Shown here in pieces: positions 1 through 12,141 of a stretch of 64,000 bases of DNA; the first letter of the stretch is position 1; the number at the start of each line of letters is the position of its first letter. The DNA comes from Tillandsia leiboldiana (Eukaryota > Streptophyta > Magnoliopsida > Poales > Bromeliaceae). Position numbers and translations under genes: made by a program. Location of the stretch: NCBI GenBank assembly GCA_029204045.2, contig CM055080.1, positions 4,323,133 to 4,387,132 on the forward strand, written 5' to 3'. The notes below the pieces were generated by a model. The model made no database searches, was not told where the DNA came from, and saw only the letters and a list, made by a program, of their open reading frames with translations.

Positions 1-270
1 TCTCTCTTAGTCTGGTGCCCTCAACTATTCTCGCCTCCTTTATAAGTTTCTTACTGTTGAATTTGAACTTGTTTCACTTCTTTGCCCCTATTTTCAACAG
101 TTAAAGCAAGTTGCCAAGGTAGACTAGGATGCTAAGTCAAAGCTAAGTTACTATTTCAATCAATTAAATAATGACGGGATCTTTTTCAACCTTGGTAGAT
201 TCCATAGCATATGTAACATGGTGAACATAGATGAACCAATTAGGAGATGAGTAGCAAGTTGATTACCTTA
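1..270. other. Unassigned left edge
   Basis: No coding or repeat structure is recognised. It is the left flank of the first solo LTR and ends in the target-site copy CCTTA (266-270). Confidence 0.4.
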
Positions 271-1776
271 TGTTGGGGCCAAAATGTGACTTGTGCGCGA
301 TCGACCCATTTGGGTGACCCTCCAGAGGTGTCGAAGTGCGCCGCGTGCCAACAATCAAGCGATCTTGCCGAGAAGGGATCTGCTTGGCCTGGTTCTCCTC
401 TGGTAACGTCTCACAACCGCTTGACTAAGGACAGCCGAAGCGGGTTTACGGAGGTACAGAGGGATCGCCGGTTTCGACTTAAATGAGTCGAACCGGGTTG
501 GGATAAATGTACGACTGGTGAGTTGATTGCAACGTTGAAAGCACAAAAATCACCAATAAAGACACGGCTGATTGGCCGGTTTACACTCTAAAGAAAAAAA
601 AGCAAATAAAGACACGACTGAGCTGGTTTACACTCTAAATGTAAGGATAAAAAAAGATACGGCTGAAGCCGATTTACACTTTATATTGATAAGAAGAAGG
701 GGATACAAGTGGGAAAAAAGGATAGAATGATTACAATTAAGCCTACTCCTAAAAAAGCATTAAAAAAAAAAGAAAAAAAAAAGAGTTAAGTTAACCTACT
801 CCAAGATAAATGAAGAAGCTGGGGTGGTACCGGGCTTACGAGGTTGCCGACCCCCGATCTCTTCGATGGTTCGGGTATTTATACACTCCCCGAACCAAAT
901 TATTAGGCGCTGATTTGAATTATAGGCACAAAATTAGGGAAAGTTATCACATATCCAGCAACTACTTCCTTTTGAGCCGAACGCCCTCACATAGGATAGT
1001 AGTCGTTTCTCCGTCCAGATTCATCCCCTGATTGTTGTGCCAAAGCGTGATCCTCGGCGCCTTCCGGCGCTGGGCATTGCTTGCCCTTTCTAGGTTAACC
1101 CCTTAATTGTTGTATCAAAGCGCGATCCTCGGCGCTTCCCTTTGCTAAACGCCGCTTGGCGCTTCGGGGTCTATTACGAGATTCGCGTCTTAATCTCGCC
1201 TTCATTCTTTATAAGATCTCTCTTTCTGCAGTTTCGAGCAGCTGAGGATTGACTTTGACTTCGCCTCTCCCGTCGCTTGAATGAGGCGGTTTGGTATTTT
1301 TCTTTGGCCGCTTCTCTTGTCGGCCGATTCTCCTATCGCCTGACGCCTTCGGCCCATACCCTTTGTCGTGCCTTGTGCCTTTATGTGACCCAAATCGGTC
1401 CGGATCGGGATGCGGACCCTTCTTCGGTTGAGGCGTGTGCCTTGTATTGTACCAACACTCGATTCGAAATAAGACGTGAGTCTTTCCTTCTTCGGCTTGT
1501 CCGACTCTACCTGCTTCGCCATACGACGAGGGAAGTCGGATCTCTCCCTTCACACCGCAGTCGATATTACACGATTTGATAGTCTTTGTATCGACTGCTT
1601 CTCTCATCGGCCGATGTCTTCATTCGATAATATATCGCATGCTACAGGCTTCCGTACTCAGGACTCGTCGCAAGTCCCTCCTTATTGACTGAAACCCTTG
1701 TCGGCTGATGTCTTTTCAACCGATGATCGACGCCACGTGTTGCTTCTTTCTGTGGCAGAAAATTTTTATCTCAACA
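271..1776. mobile_element. Solo LTR, copy A (LTR retrotransposon)
   Basis: The 1506-bp segment starts TGTTGGGGCC and ends TCTCAACA, so it has the TG...CA ends and the short TGTTG/CAACA inverted repeat of an LTR. It aligns by eye along most of its length with 2549-3988 in the same orientation. It is flanked by CCTTA (266-270) and CCTTG (1777-1781), a 5-bp target-site duplication with one mismatch. Because this copy has its own flanks, it looks like a solo LTR left by LTR-LTR recombination and not one end of an element shared with copy B. Short open frames inside are not conserved with copy B and look like chance. The superfamily (probably Ty3-gypsy) cannot be decided without internal sequence. 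Confidence 0.75.
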
Positions 1777-1781
1777 CCTTG

Positions 1782-2543
1782 TATACTAAATGTTGGATAG
1801 AAAGCTAAACCTCTGCTGTTCCCAATTGATCCAGATCTGCCCTTAGTGCCTTGCGGAATCTATTGCTCAGTAGCACACCAGATAGGGATCTGACAATTCT
1901 GGGAGGCAGTCTTTTTCACCTAGAATTGCAGATCTAAGGCCGTAGTGACCCCAACAGTGATACCCTTTGTTGAGTCTCAACCACGGTTGAGTTTCGCAGC
2001 TTGGATATGTTGTAGTGAAGACAATTCTATAATGCCAGAATTCGTGTGTCGCATTATTGTATCTATCCCTGGGATCGGTTGTCTATAATACTAAATTGTA
2101 ATATCCGAACTCGCCACAACCCGTCAGTAATGAGAATTCCCTGAGACAAGAATGGTGGCGAGGATGATGGGGCTTAATTTTGATAAATAAGTAGGAAATT
2201 AGGATGGTAAGAGATAGATGGAGAGTGAAATAGGTAAGAGGACAAGAGCGATAAGAGAAGGATAAAAAGAGAGGTAGGAGAAGGATAAGAGGATATAAAG
2301 AATTAGGGAAGAAGTCACTATTCTATTTCATATGCCGTATAATCTTATTACATTCTCCTTATACATCTCTCATCTGTACTAATTTATAATTTGCAAAAAG
2401 TAAAGAATTATATTGCTAAAAAGTAGTAAATAATTCAAAGCTATAAATGGGCTGCCACGGGCCTATTATGAAGTTGGGCTATCCAACTTCAGTCTAATCC
2501 AAAGGCACTGTTAGAACATCGGATCCTCTCTAGTTCGATATTC
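1782..2543. other. Interval between two solo LTRs
   Basis: No gene is recognised. It contains a purine-rich stretch (about 2205-2305). It is the sequence into which both neighbouring solo LTRs inserted. Confidence 0.4.
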
Positions 2544-2548
2544 GCCCC

Positions 2549-3988
2549 TGTTGGGGCCAAAATGTGGCTTGCGCACGATCGGCCCCTGGGTGACCCTCTA
2601 GAGTGTCGAAATGCGCCGCGTGCCAACAATCAGCGATCAGACCGAGGAGGGATCCGCTCGGCCAGGTTCTCCTCTGGTAACTCCTCGCAACCGCAACGAC
2701 CGGTGACTGCTGAAGCGGGTTCGCGGAGGTAGTGAGGGATCGCTGGTTTCGACTTAGATGAGTCAAACCTGTTTAAGAGATAAATGTACGGCTGATAAGC
2801 CAATTGTAGCTTTAAAGTATAAGAAGGGCAAATAAATACACGACCGATTTGTCGATTTACACTCTAAATGCACGAAAATAACAAGATAAAAACACGGCAG
2901 AGCCGATTTACACTTTATATTGATAAAAATAAGGGAATACAAGTGGAAGAAAAGGGATAGGAGGATTACAATTAAACCTACTCCTAGAAAAGCAGTAAAA
3001 AAGAAGAAAAAAGAGTTAAGTTAACCTACTCTTAGATAAATGAAGAAGCTGGGGTGGTACCGGGCTTACGAGATTGCCGGATCCCGATTCCTTCGATGGT
3101 TCGCTTATTTATATAGTTTTGAACCAAGATTATTGGGCGCCAATTTTGAATTTTAAATGATCAGCGTAATTTGGGGAGAATCGACGCGAAGTCATCAACG
3201 GCCTCCTTTTGAGTCGATAGGATAAAAGTCATTTTCCGTCTAGGTTCGTCCCCTGATCGTTGCGCCGAGGCATAACTCTCGGCACTTTCCAACACTGGGC
3301 ATTGCTTGCCCTTCTAGGTTAACCCCTTAATTGTTGTATCGAAGCGTGATCATCGGCGCTTTCCTTTGCTGGACGCCGCTTGCCGCTTTGGTGTTTGTTA
3401 CGAGATTCGCGCCTGAATCTCGCCTTTATTCTTTCCAAGATCTTTCCTTCTGCAGTTTCGGGCAGCCGAGGATTGACCTTGACTTCGCCTCTCCCGTCGC
3501 TTGATTGACGCGGTCTGATATCTTTCTTTGGCCGCTTCTTTTATTGGTCAATTCTCCTATCGGCTGGCGCCTTTGGTCCATAGACTTTGTCGTGCCTTGT
3601 ACTATATTGCTACACACCTAAGATCAGCCTGAAACAAAGTACGAGTCTCTTCTTCTTCGGCTTGATCGACCGAAAGTTGATTTCGACTTCGCCTGCGTCG
3701 TCAACTATTCGGAGTGGTCGAATACCTTCCTTCCACCGCAGTTGACCCTAGCCGTTGTGATGATCCTTGCGTCGGCTGCCTTTCCTATCGGCCGATGCTC
3801 TTAGCCGACAACCTATGTCTTTGGCCTACGACATGCATCGCACGTTGTTCTTTTCTACGACTGAGGCCGGTCTCAATTGAGACGCGAGTCCCTCTTTGCT
3901 GACTCAAACCCCTGTCGGCTGACACCCTTAGCCGATGGTATACGCCACGTGTCACTCTCCTCAAGTGGCGAAAATTCTGGTCTCAACA
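2549..3988. mobile_element. Solo LTR, copy B (same family as copy A)
   Basis: The 1440-bp segment starts TGTTGGGGCC and ends TCTCAACA. It is flanked by a perfect 5-bp duplication GCCCC (2544-2548 and 3989-3993). It matches copy A (271-1776) in order and orientation with many substitutions and small indels. The separate TSD shows it is an independent insertion reduced to one LTR. Confidence 0.8.
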
Positions 3989-3993
3989 GCCCC

Positions 3994-4921
3994 ATTCTTG
4001 AGTACCCGTTTCGAGAATAAGTACTTATTGTTCATAATCTCTCCACTTTTCTAGATTCGACCAAACTCATTTTCTTCACTCTGTTTCTTGCGTAGCCCTA
4101 CATTGTCATGTCCGCCTTCTCTAGGGTTTGGTCGCTATCGGGTGTTACACTTTTTAAAATTTTAGAATAAGGGGGTGTAAAATTTATGTCTTTTCGGGTT
4201 TATATATAATATTTAAATATAATTAGTGAAGGTACCTGCATGTTACAACGGGTTGATTATGCATAAGCAAATAATTTTAAAAAATTGAAAAAAAGAAACA
4301 ATAAGAGACATAAAAAAAAATAAGAAAAACCAAAGAATAAAAAAGGAATAAAAAGATAAGAATAAAAGTATAAAAAGAATAAAAGAAGAATAAAGGCAAA
4401 AACTATAAGAATAATAAATTATATTTATAATAGTAGTAAAAATATAATAAGAATAAAAGTAGAAGTTAAAAAAAAAAAAAATCAATAAGAGCAACAGTAG
4501 CAACAAAATCAATAGAAAAAAAAAATATTTCATGCATCGGTTGTAAAAGTAAATTTTACCTATATTTATCAAATCTTATTATAAAGTTTTAAATTATGTA
4601 ATTTTTTATATAAAATCTTTTTATATGGTTTAGATTATATGTATTAACTATAAAATTTAATTTTATAATATTAATACTTGAAAATAAGCTATACGAAAAA
4701 AATGTGAGTGAAAAGAATAGAAGAGAATTGTGTTAAAAAAAAAATGTCAATGTTGATTTAAACTGGGTATTCATATACGTATTAGTGTAGTAACCCATGC
4801 GATGCGGCAGATAGATATTGCCGAAGTCAAAATTTTATCTTAGCTAAAGACTAAAGATAAAAATAATTATAAATAGTAAAAATCAAAATATAGGTAAAAG
4901 AGTAAAAGTTAAAAAAGAAGA
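3994..4921. other. AT-rich intergenic DNA
   Basis: Low-complexity A/T-rich sequence with no supportable gene. A long open frame on the minus strand over 4243-4572 is homopolymer-like (Leu/Phe/Tyr-rich) and is not taken as coding. Confidence 0.5.
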
Positions 4922-5283
4922 GGCTAAAATATAGAAAATTTCGATATAAATATCAATTTTTTTACTTTATCCTTGACTTTTAAAAACCTACATTTTATTC
5001 CCTTAAAATTTTCAGGAGGTTACGACGTTAATGAAAAGGGTGAAATGATCAAATTACTCACTTGTTCTATAAGAAAAAATTAATTCTTAATATATTTATA
5101 TCATTTCAAGAATATTTTTGATATAAATTATAAGAAATTGACGGAATAATAACATAATTTTGACGGAGGGAGGCTAAATGTATCAACTTTAATTTTTGAA
5201 GAGATAAAATGCAGATTTTTTGAAGTTATGTGGGAAAGTGTAAAAACAGATATTTATAGAATTTTTTTTTCCGTAATTTAGTC
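4922..5283. mobile_element. MITE with long terminal inverted repeats, copy 1 (Mutator-type)
   Basis: The two ends (GGCTAAAATATAG... and ...CCGTAATTTAGTC) are imperfect inverted repeats extending about 80 bp. It is flanked by AAAAGAAGA (4913-4921) and AAAAGAAAA (5284-5292), a 9-bp duplication with one mismatch. It is homologous in the same orientation to 17260-17634, which has a perfect 9-bp duplication. A 9-bp TSD with long inverted repeats is typical of Mutator-like MITEs. Confidence 0.7.
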
Positions 5284-5292
5284 AAAAGAAAA

Positions 5293-6980
5293 AGATATAA
5301 ATTTTTCCTGCTAATAACATATTTTCTTTACTTATGTTCTCCTCTTTCGAGGTTACATACTTCCATCTCCATATATGGATCACTCCGTGGTCTAATAATT
5401 TTTTCCCAAACTAATTTCTGGATAGTTGAATAGATTATAATTTGATATTTAAATTTTTTTATGAGCACCATATAAGATCATATTTTGATTATTTAATTAA
5501 ATTTTAGGTATTCTAAAATATCATATTTTGATGTGGTCTCTAGGTACTCTCAAGACTATGCTTGGTTTGGAGATAAAGAGAAAAAAAAGAAGAATAAAAA
5601 TTTTATTCATCTTCTTATCCAAAAAAACTAAAACAATCTAACTATCCTCTAGATTATCCTAAAATAATTTGTTAAGAAATAAAATTTGTATTTTAATTTT
5701 TAAATTTATTGTAAAATATAGCTTAAAAAGTAAGTTCACCAATTAATTGGATACGTTATTTAAATGCAAATTAAAATTTTGAGATAAAAAATTCGGCAAT
5801 AAATTAAACTTTTTTTTTCTTTATATTTATGCTAGCAGAAAAAATTTAAAAAATTTTAAAAATATATTTTTATAAATTTTTAAATCAATTAATAATAAAG
5901 TAATTTAAATACATAATTAGTTTACATGTGTAAAATCAATACTTCAGAAACAAATAAATACATTATATATTTTCTCCATTGAGAAAGAGAGGCCAAAACC
6001 TAAATCGGTAGTTGCCAAATTACTTTTTTTCACCTCGACCTTCATCGCTTAGAATCTATCTTAAAGATCATATACTGCATCATTAAAACTCTCCGTAGCG
6101 ACGGAGGAGGCGGTGAAGCAACCCCTTAGCTTCACCCCTTACACTGCGCCTCGGAGGAATTACTTGCTTTTCCCTAACTTTCGGATCTGAAAGTAATAAC
6201 TATTTATTTTTTTCTTTTCTTTCGATTTTAGCGGGAGAAAAATAAATCAATATTGGAGAGGAAAAAATCAAAAGAAAGAGAGAAAAATTAAAACGTATTA
6301 ATTAAGAAACACATTAATTATAGGAGGGAAGGAAAAATACATGAGGTCCGTTGAATAAAGAGGAGAGGAGGGAAAGAGAAAAGTCATAAGATCCGTTTAA
6401 TAAATAGGAGGGGAGAGAGAAAAAAAGTATAGTAATAAAAAAAAATTGCTACCGTCCCGTGATAATTTTTTAGTATAGATAGATTTTTAAGAATATAAAA
6501 AAAAATCTACAAAATAAAATAGATGACCAGCAAGAATATTTTTTTGAGGGAATTTTTTTTTTTTTTTTATTTTAGGGGAGCGGAGAATTGAAGATAAAAA
6601 AATTTATCAAAAAATTTTGTCCCAATTTTTGGTGGAATAATTCGTGTCCATTGAATTATTCGTGAATTATTAAAATTACTTTATAAATTTGTTCGAATTT
6701 TTGATTCAATAATTTATGTCTGATGAATTATTTATAAATTATTATAATTATCTTGAGAATTCACGTTTTATTTCAAATTTCTTAAAAAAAATCGACTGTT
6801 TAATTTAAATTTTTAATAATTTATAAATAATTCGTGCCCTTTGTAAGTTAGTTGGCTAATGCAATTTTTTACCAAAGTACAGAATAAAACATAATTTTTT
6901 GATAAAAAAATGTTATTCGCGAATAATTTACGAATGGCGAATTATTCGGCCAATAAAAACGCCAGGAGCTTTTGTACATG
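5293..6980. other. AT-rich upstream region of the prolyl-tRNA synthetase gene
   Basis: No gene or element is resolved. The promoter should lie in the right part of this stretch, just before the GC-rich leader at about 7.0 kb, but no TATA box could be chosen with confidence among the many A/T runs. Confidence 0.35.
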
Positions 6981-6989
6981 TATGAGTCT

Positions 6990-7151
6990 CTCTCCTACTC
7001 AGCCCTAAAAAAAAAAAAAGTCCTCTCGTTCTCAAAAAAAGAGTCCTCTGATCTGAATCCCGGGCCGCTCGCCGCTCGCCGCTCGCCATCTTCCTCGCCG
7101 CTCGCCGCTCGCCGCTCGCCGCTCGCCATCTTCCTCGCCGCTAAGCAGTTT
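6990..7151 (+). other. Probable 5'UTR exon of prolyl-tRNA synthetase
   Basis: A GC-rich leader in otherwise AT-rich DNA precedes the coding region by about 1.25 kb. A donor-like TTT|GTGAGT lies at 7151/7152. A pyrimidine-rich acceptor ending CTAG lies at 8397-8398, just before the coding exon, which fits a spliced 5' leader. The transcription start is not visible, so the left edge is approximate. Confidence 0.45.
7061..7143 (+). repeat. CTCGCCG-type short tandem repeat in the leader
   Basis: Repeated CTCGCCG units come in two blocks, each followed by the same CATCTTCC segment. This is a small tandem duplication inside the presumed 5'UTR. Confidence 0.6.
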
Positions 7152-7874
7152 GTGAGTTTGTGAGTTTGTGATTTTGTGATTTTTGTGTACTAATTTATAG
7201 ATTTTGTGACTGAAATTAACATTTGTTATTATCTGCATGTTCAACTCAAGTGCCAAATTTATAGATTTTGATTTCTGTTTATAATACTTTTCTTTTTTAT
7301 ATATATGGTTAATAGATGGGTGTTAGTTTTTGTGTTTTTCACACAAAACATCTAGAACTCCGATTAAGTTGTTGTTACATCCATTAATTTGCTTGCTATT
7401 GTGAGAACCAATGGAGAGTGGTTAATTACTTATTAGGGTTCCTCTTTATTTTAATTTAATAGCTGAATTTTTTATCCCGAATTTTTAATCGGTGAACGTA
7501 CAATTTTCGTATAAATCGCGTATCTGAATAATCGGCGTACCAGTTTTTTAAACGGTATTTTTCAACAAATTTAAAAATTAGGATATAAATTTTATCTGTA
7601 TTATATCCGTACCAAATTTTTGTCGAATTTAGAATCAGTTTCTCTGTTTACATGATATGAATATTTTGTTTTTTTTCCCCTTTAGAATGATTTTGAATCT
7701 GTTGGTTGGGATTTTGTCATTTTTAATAGTAAATTGATTATGTAGAATGACTTGAATGCCGTATCCTCTGATTTCTGTGGTTTTTCGAGTTTGAATCACT
7801 AAAAAGCTTACTTTTGTGTATTATTTATCTGTCACCAGCATAATTGTATTGATTTAGTATGTTAATTTTCTTAA

Positions 7875-8239
7875 GGTAAAAATGTATAGAACTTACCTGA
7901 ACTATGAGCCATTTTGATTTGGCTGCCCAACCTTTCAAAAATTTGATTTTACTACCTAATCTTTTAATTTGTGTAATTTGAGTTAGTCAAAGACACTTTG
8001 ACTTCAAAATTTGAATGTGCCGTTTATCTTTACATGTTTAGTTAGTATATTTCATACAATTTTGACAACTATAAATTCATTAAAGTAAGTAATTAGTTTA
8101 AATTTTGAAGTCAAAGTGCCGTTGACCGACTTAAATCATACAAATTGAAAGATTGGGTAGTAAATCCAAAATTTTGAAAGGTTAAATAGCTAAATTAAAA
8201 TGGTCCATAATTCAAATAAGTTTTATATGTGTTTTTACC
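7875..8239. mobile_element. Foldback MITE with 9-bp TSD (Mutator-type) in the leader intron
   Basis: The 365-bp element is almost entirely two inverted arms of about 145 bp (GGTAAAAATG... and ...GTTTTTACC). It is flanked by the perfect 9-bp duplication TTTTCTTAA (7866-7874 and 8240-8248). It lies in the presumed 5'UTR intron of prolyl-tRNA synthetase and should be removed by splicing. The 9-bp TSD supports a Mutator-like origin. Confidence 0.8.
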
Positions 8240-8416
8240 TTTTCTTAATTATGAGTATATTTCTTTGATAGTTTACACAATAAATTTGTACGGTGATAAT
8301 TCTTTTATTTGTATTTGTTGATTGTATTTTTTTCCCCTTTTCATGTGTCCGTTCATGATGTAAACTATTATACGTAGATTTTGTTGTTATAACTCTAGGG
8401 ATTCTTGGCTGGAGCT

Positions 8417-11400
8417 ATGTCGACGAATAAAGCTAAGGCCTCGAATGGTATATTCAAATCACTTCATGATTTTGATTAGCTTGCTTTCAAATGCTTTCGT
8501 GATGTTTGAAGCTGACAAGGAATGAATGTTATCAGCAAAAAAGAAGGAAGTGAAAAAAGAAACCAAGCTCGGTTTGACCTACAAGAAGGATGAGAATTTT
8601 GGAGAGTGGTATTCAGAGGTATGCTGGAAGGGGAAATTGTTTGCTTTTCCTTTATCGTTTTGATTCATTTTCATGTGTATTTTTGTTTAAAGGTACATCC
8701 GTAATAAGATGGTTTGCTCTTTCAGGTTGTTGTTAGCAGCGAAATGATCGAGTACTATGATATCTCTGGTTGTTATATCCTGAGGCCATGGACAATGGCA
8801 ATCTGGGAAACATTACAAGTTAGTTATGCTAATTTTGCCTCACATAGTCCGCTTTCCATAGTTCTAATTCTTTAGCCACTTCTGCTTTTTTTTCGCCCTT
8901 AATTATCCTGGGCAATTTCTTTCCTTGCATTTCTTACTATCATTTTATTCTTAAGCTGCTCTTTTTTCTTTTGCCAAATTTAATGTCTGAACATGTGTAC
9001 TTTGTTGCTAGCTTGCACTTCTGTAGGACCTAAAGAGTTAAGGACCGAACTTTGTTATGCATGTCCTCTGATTTATTATATTGACAGAACTTTCCATCTT
9101 TTAAAATTGTTTTGTGATTATGAAGCTCTTGTTTTCTTAAGTTGCAATCTAAACTGATCGTGTTTCTTCGAGTAAGACCATGGTGTTCTTTCTCACTAAA
9201 TTTTCTATCAATGATCTTCTTAAACAACTATAGTTAATTATACCTTTTGGTTGATAAATTGCTTATTTGCTGGATACCCCTCATATGTACAAGCCCAAAC
9301 AGAAATTCCAGCTGTGCGTTTGTTGTTGCTCTTCTAAATTAGTTTTATAGATCTCTTGACTTATTCTTAATTTTTTGTTTCTTATTATATCATTAAGAAT
9401 ATCAGTTATGTCGGTGCTTGATTAATTCCTTATCTGTGCAGGTATTTTTTGATGCTCAGATTAAAAAAATGAATATTAAGAATGCATATTTCCCTCTTTT
9501 TGTGACTGAAAATGTTCTACAGAAGGAGAAGGATCATATAGAGGGTTTCGCTCCTGAGGTGTGGGTACCTGTTTCATTTATCATTTTTAAATTTGTTTAC
9601 TAAGCACTTGAGAGGGTATTTTTCTGTTAATACTATGACATGTACTTATATTCATTAATATATATGCCCTTTTCAGGAATCTACTAACTTCAGTATAATC
9701 AAATACTTTCTTTAGTATTTAGTCACTGTGGTTATCGATCTCCTTTGCAGATAAATATTCTGTAATTCTTATCCTCTCCATGCATGAAACGAAGATTTCA
9801 TACTATTTTGGGCCTGGGGTATATATGATCTAATATGGGCTATTCTTAAGCCGGGTCATCATATGCTCAGTCTAAATTAGATGGGTGAATTGTAAACTCG
9901 GTTTCCATTATTTGAAGCTGGAAACGATTTCTTGAGTGGCAAGAAGAGAGAGTGCTACATCTTTGACCATAATTACCCTTCTTTCCATTAAGATCGTACT
10001 ATGTTGCATCGTCAATTGCATGCAAGGCTGTGAATTCGTAAGAAAAGAACAATTATGATGTTTAATTATTTACTGTACTTAATCCAAGCTCTGCTACACT
10101 AGGGTTTTCATCATTACTTTGTTGATCCCTCTCTCTTTAACAACCATTTTCTTGTTTTGAATTCGGGGATGTAAAGTAATGGTTACAGTGCTATGCAATT
10201 TATCTGGTGTATGATGCAGGTCGCTTGGGTCACTAAGTCCGGACAGTCTGATTTAGAAGTTCCTATCGCAATCCGTCCAACAAGTGAGACCGTCATGTAC
10301 CCATATTTTTCTAAATGGATAAGAGGCCATCGTGACTTGCCTTTGAAGCTTAACCAATGGTGCAATGTTGTTAGATGGGAGTTTAGCCATCCTACTCCAT
10401 TTATTCGGTATTTTTCATCCCCCCTTCTCTCATTCTTATAACATTGTTGGGATGGAGAAATGCCTTTTCTGTTTGCTTTCTATCGTTTTTTATATATTTA
10501 CTACATACAATGCTTAAATTCATAATGATATTTGCATAATGTTATCCTGGTTAAGAAAGTTTATTATTGTTTTTTGTATACACGGCAAATGTTTTGTTTA
10601 TGTGTTGATAAGTTATATTTTGGTGGGCATATTCAAATATGTCAATTAGTTTAATTGGTCACTAAAATTTTTAATTTAAAATTTAGTCCTATGTTGGCAG
10701 ATATTAAGACTGTATACTGTATTGCCTTTACTTTCATATTTTTTGAAGTACTTTTAAAATTAATATATTGCAAGAAGACCATCCAACTGGGGTCTACGTT
10801 TCTGAATGCACAGAGAAGTAGATGCATGCAATTCAAGAAATATTATCTGACTTTTGGCTGCAAATTTTCAATTATATCAAATTATAGATGATTAGTTTGG
10901 AATGATCAGCCACTAGCTACATTAATTTGCAATTATAGGAGTCGGGAGTTTCTTTGGCAAGAAGGCCATACAGCTTTTGCAACCAAAGCTGAAGCAGATG
11001 AAGAGGTATTTTGATCCTTCTCCTATATCATCCCTATTTTGATCTAATGATTCAAGAAAACTAATTGCTGAATCTAAAACTGAAATGGAATGACCTCTTT
11101 ATTTCCGAATTTTATGATGGGTGTAGGAGAAAGCAAGTTCTGCATTTTTGTGTGATAAATTCTGAGAAGAAATAGGAAATTGATATTTAGAAATTACTGA
11201 TTTTCTCCTCAAGTTGCTGTTATTCACATATACATTCACACCTTGATTTGTGATGCAGTTATCACTGTTTGGAGATTTTCTAGCAGCCTTCAGTATGCTT
11301 TATTGTTTAAGCAACCCGCATGATTGCCACTTATAGAAGATGTGTTCTTTTTTCTCCTTTTTTTTGTATTGTTTTGTTTATACCACATTTCAAATATTTC

Positions 11401-12110
11401 CAGGTTCTTGAAATATTGGAACTTTATCGAAGAATATATGAAGAATTTCTTGCAATTCCTGTTATTAAGGGACAGAAAAGTGAACTAGAAAAATTCGCTG
11501 GTGGTCTTTATACTACTAGCGTCGAGGTAATGAAACATTCGGAGAAATATGATTTTGTGAATGGAATAGATGAAGACATGCCCTTTCTTTTCATCTTTTG
11601 CTTGACAGTTATTTCTTGCCAGGCATTCGTCCCAAATACTGGTCGAGGAATACAAGGTGCCACCTCGCATTGTCTTGGTCAAAATTTTGCAAAGATGTTC
11701 CAAATAAATTTCGAGAATGATAAGGGTGAAAAGGCTATGGTCTGGCAGAATTCGTGGGCCTACAGCACACGCACGGTATATATTGGTTATCCACTGTCAC
11801 TACTGCAAAAAATTTGTCTTTAGTTTCTATGATTGTATGTTATTTGTTCTACTCAAGGAATCAAGTGCCGCCCGTGCCGGGCCGGCACGGGCGGCACGTA
11901 CCGTGCCCCTCAAAGAGGGGCACGGTACAGGGGGGGGTCTCGCACCCCCCCCCTGTCTCGAGCGATACCCTGAGGGGTATCGCGAGCCGTGCCGGCCCGT
12001 GCCGGCCGGCACGGCCCGTTTTCTATTTTTTTTGTTTTTTTTGTTTTTTGTTTTTTTTTGTTTTTTCTTTAGATTTTTTTCTGTATTTTTTAAAACAGGC
12101 ATAGTTAGGT

Positions 12111-12141
<31 letters not shown>

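Noticed and set aside
271..3988. A single complete retrotransposon with LTRs 271-1776 and 2549-3988
   Set aside because: Each LTR has its own 5-bp duplication, and the 772-bp interval has no primer-binding site or polypurine tract at the LTR edges.
4243..4572. Leu/Phe-rich minus-strand frame that looks like membrane protein
   Set aside because: It is low-complexity A/T-rich sequence, and the hydrophobic composition follows directly from AAT/AAA/TTT runs.
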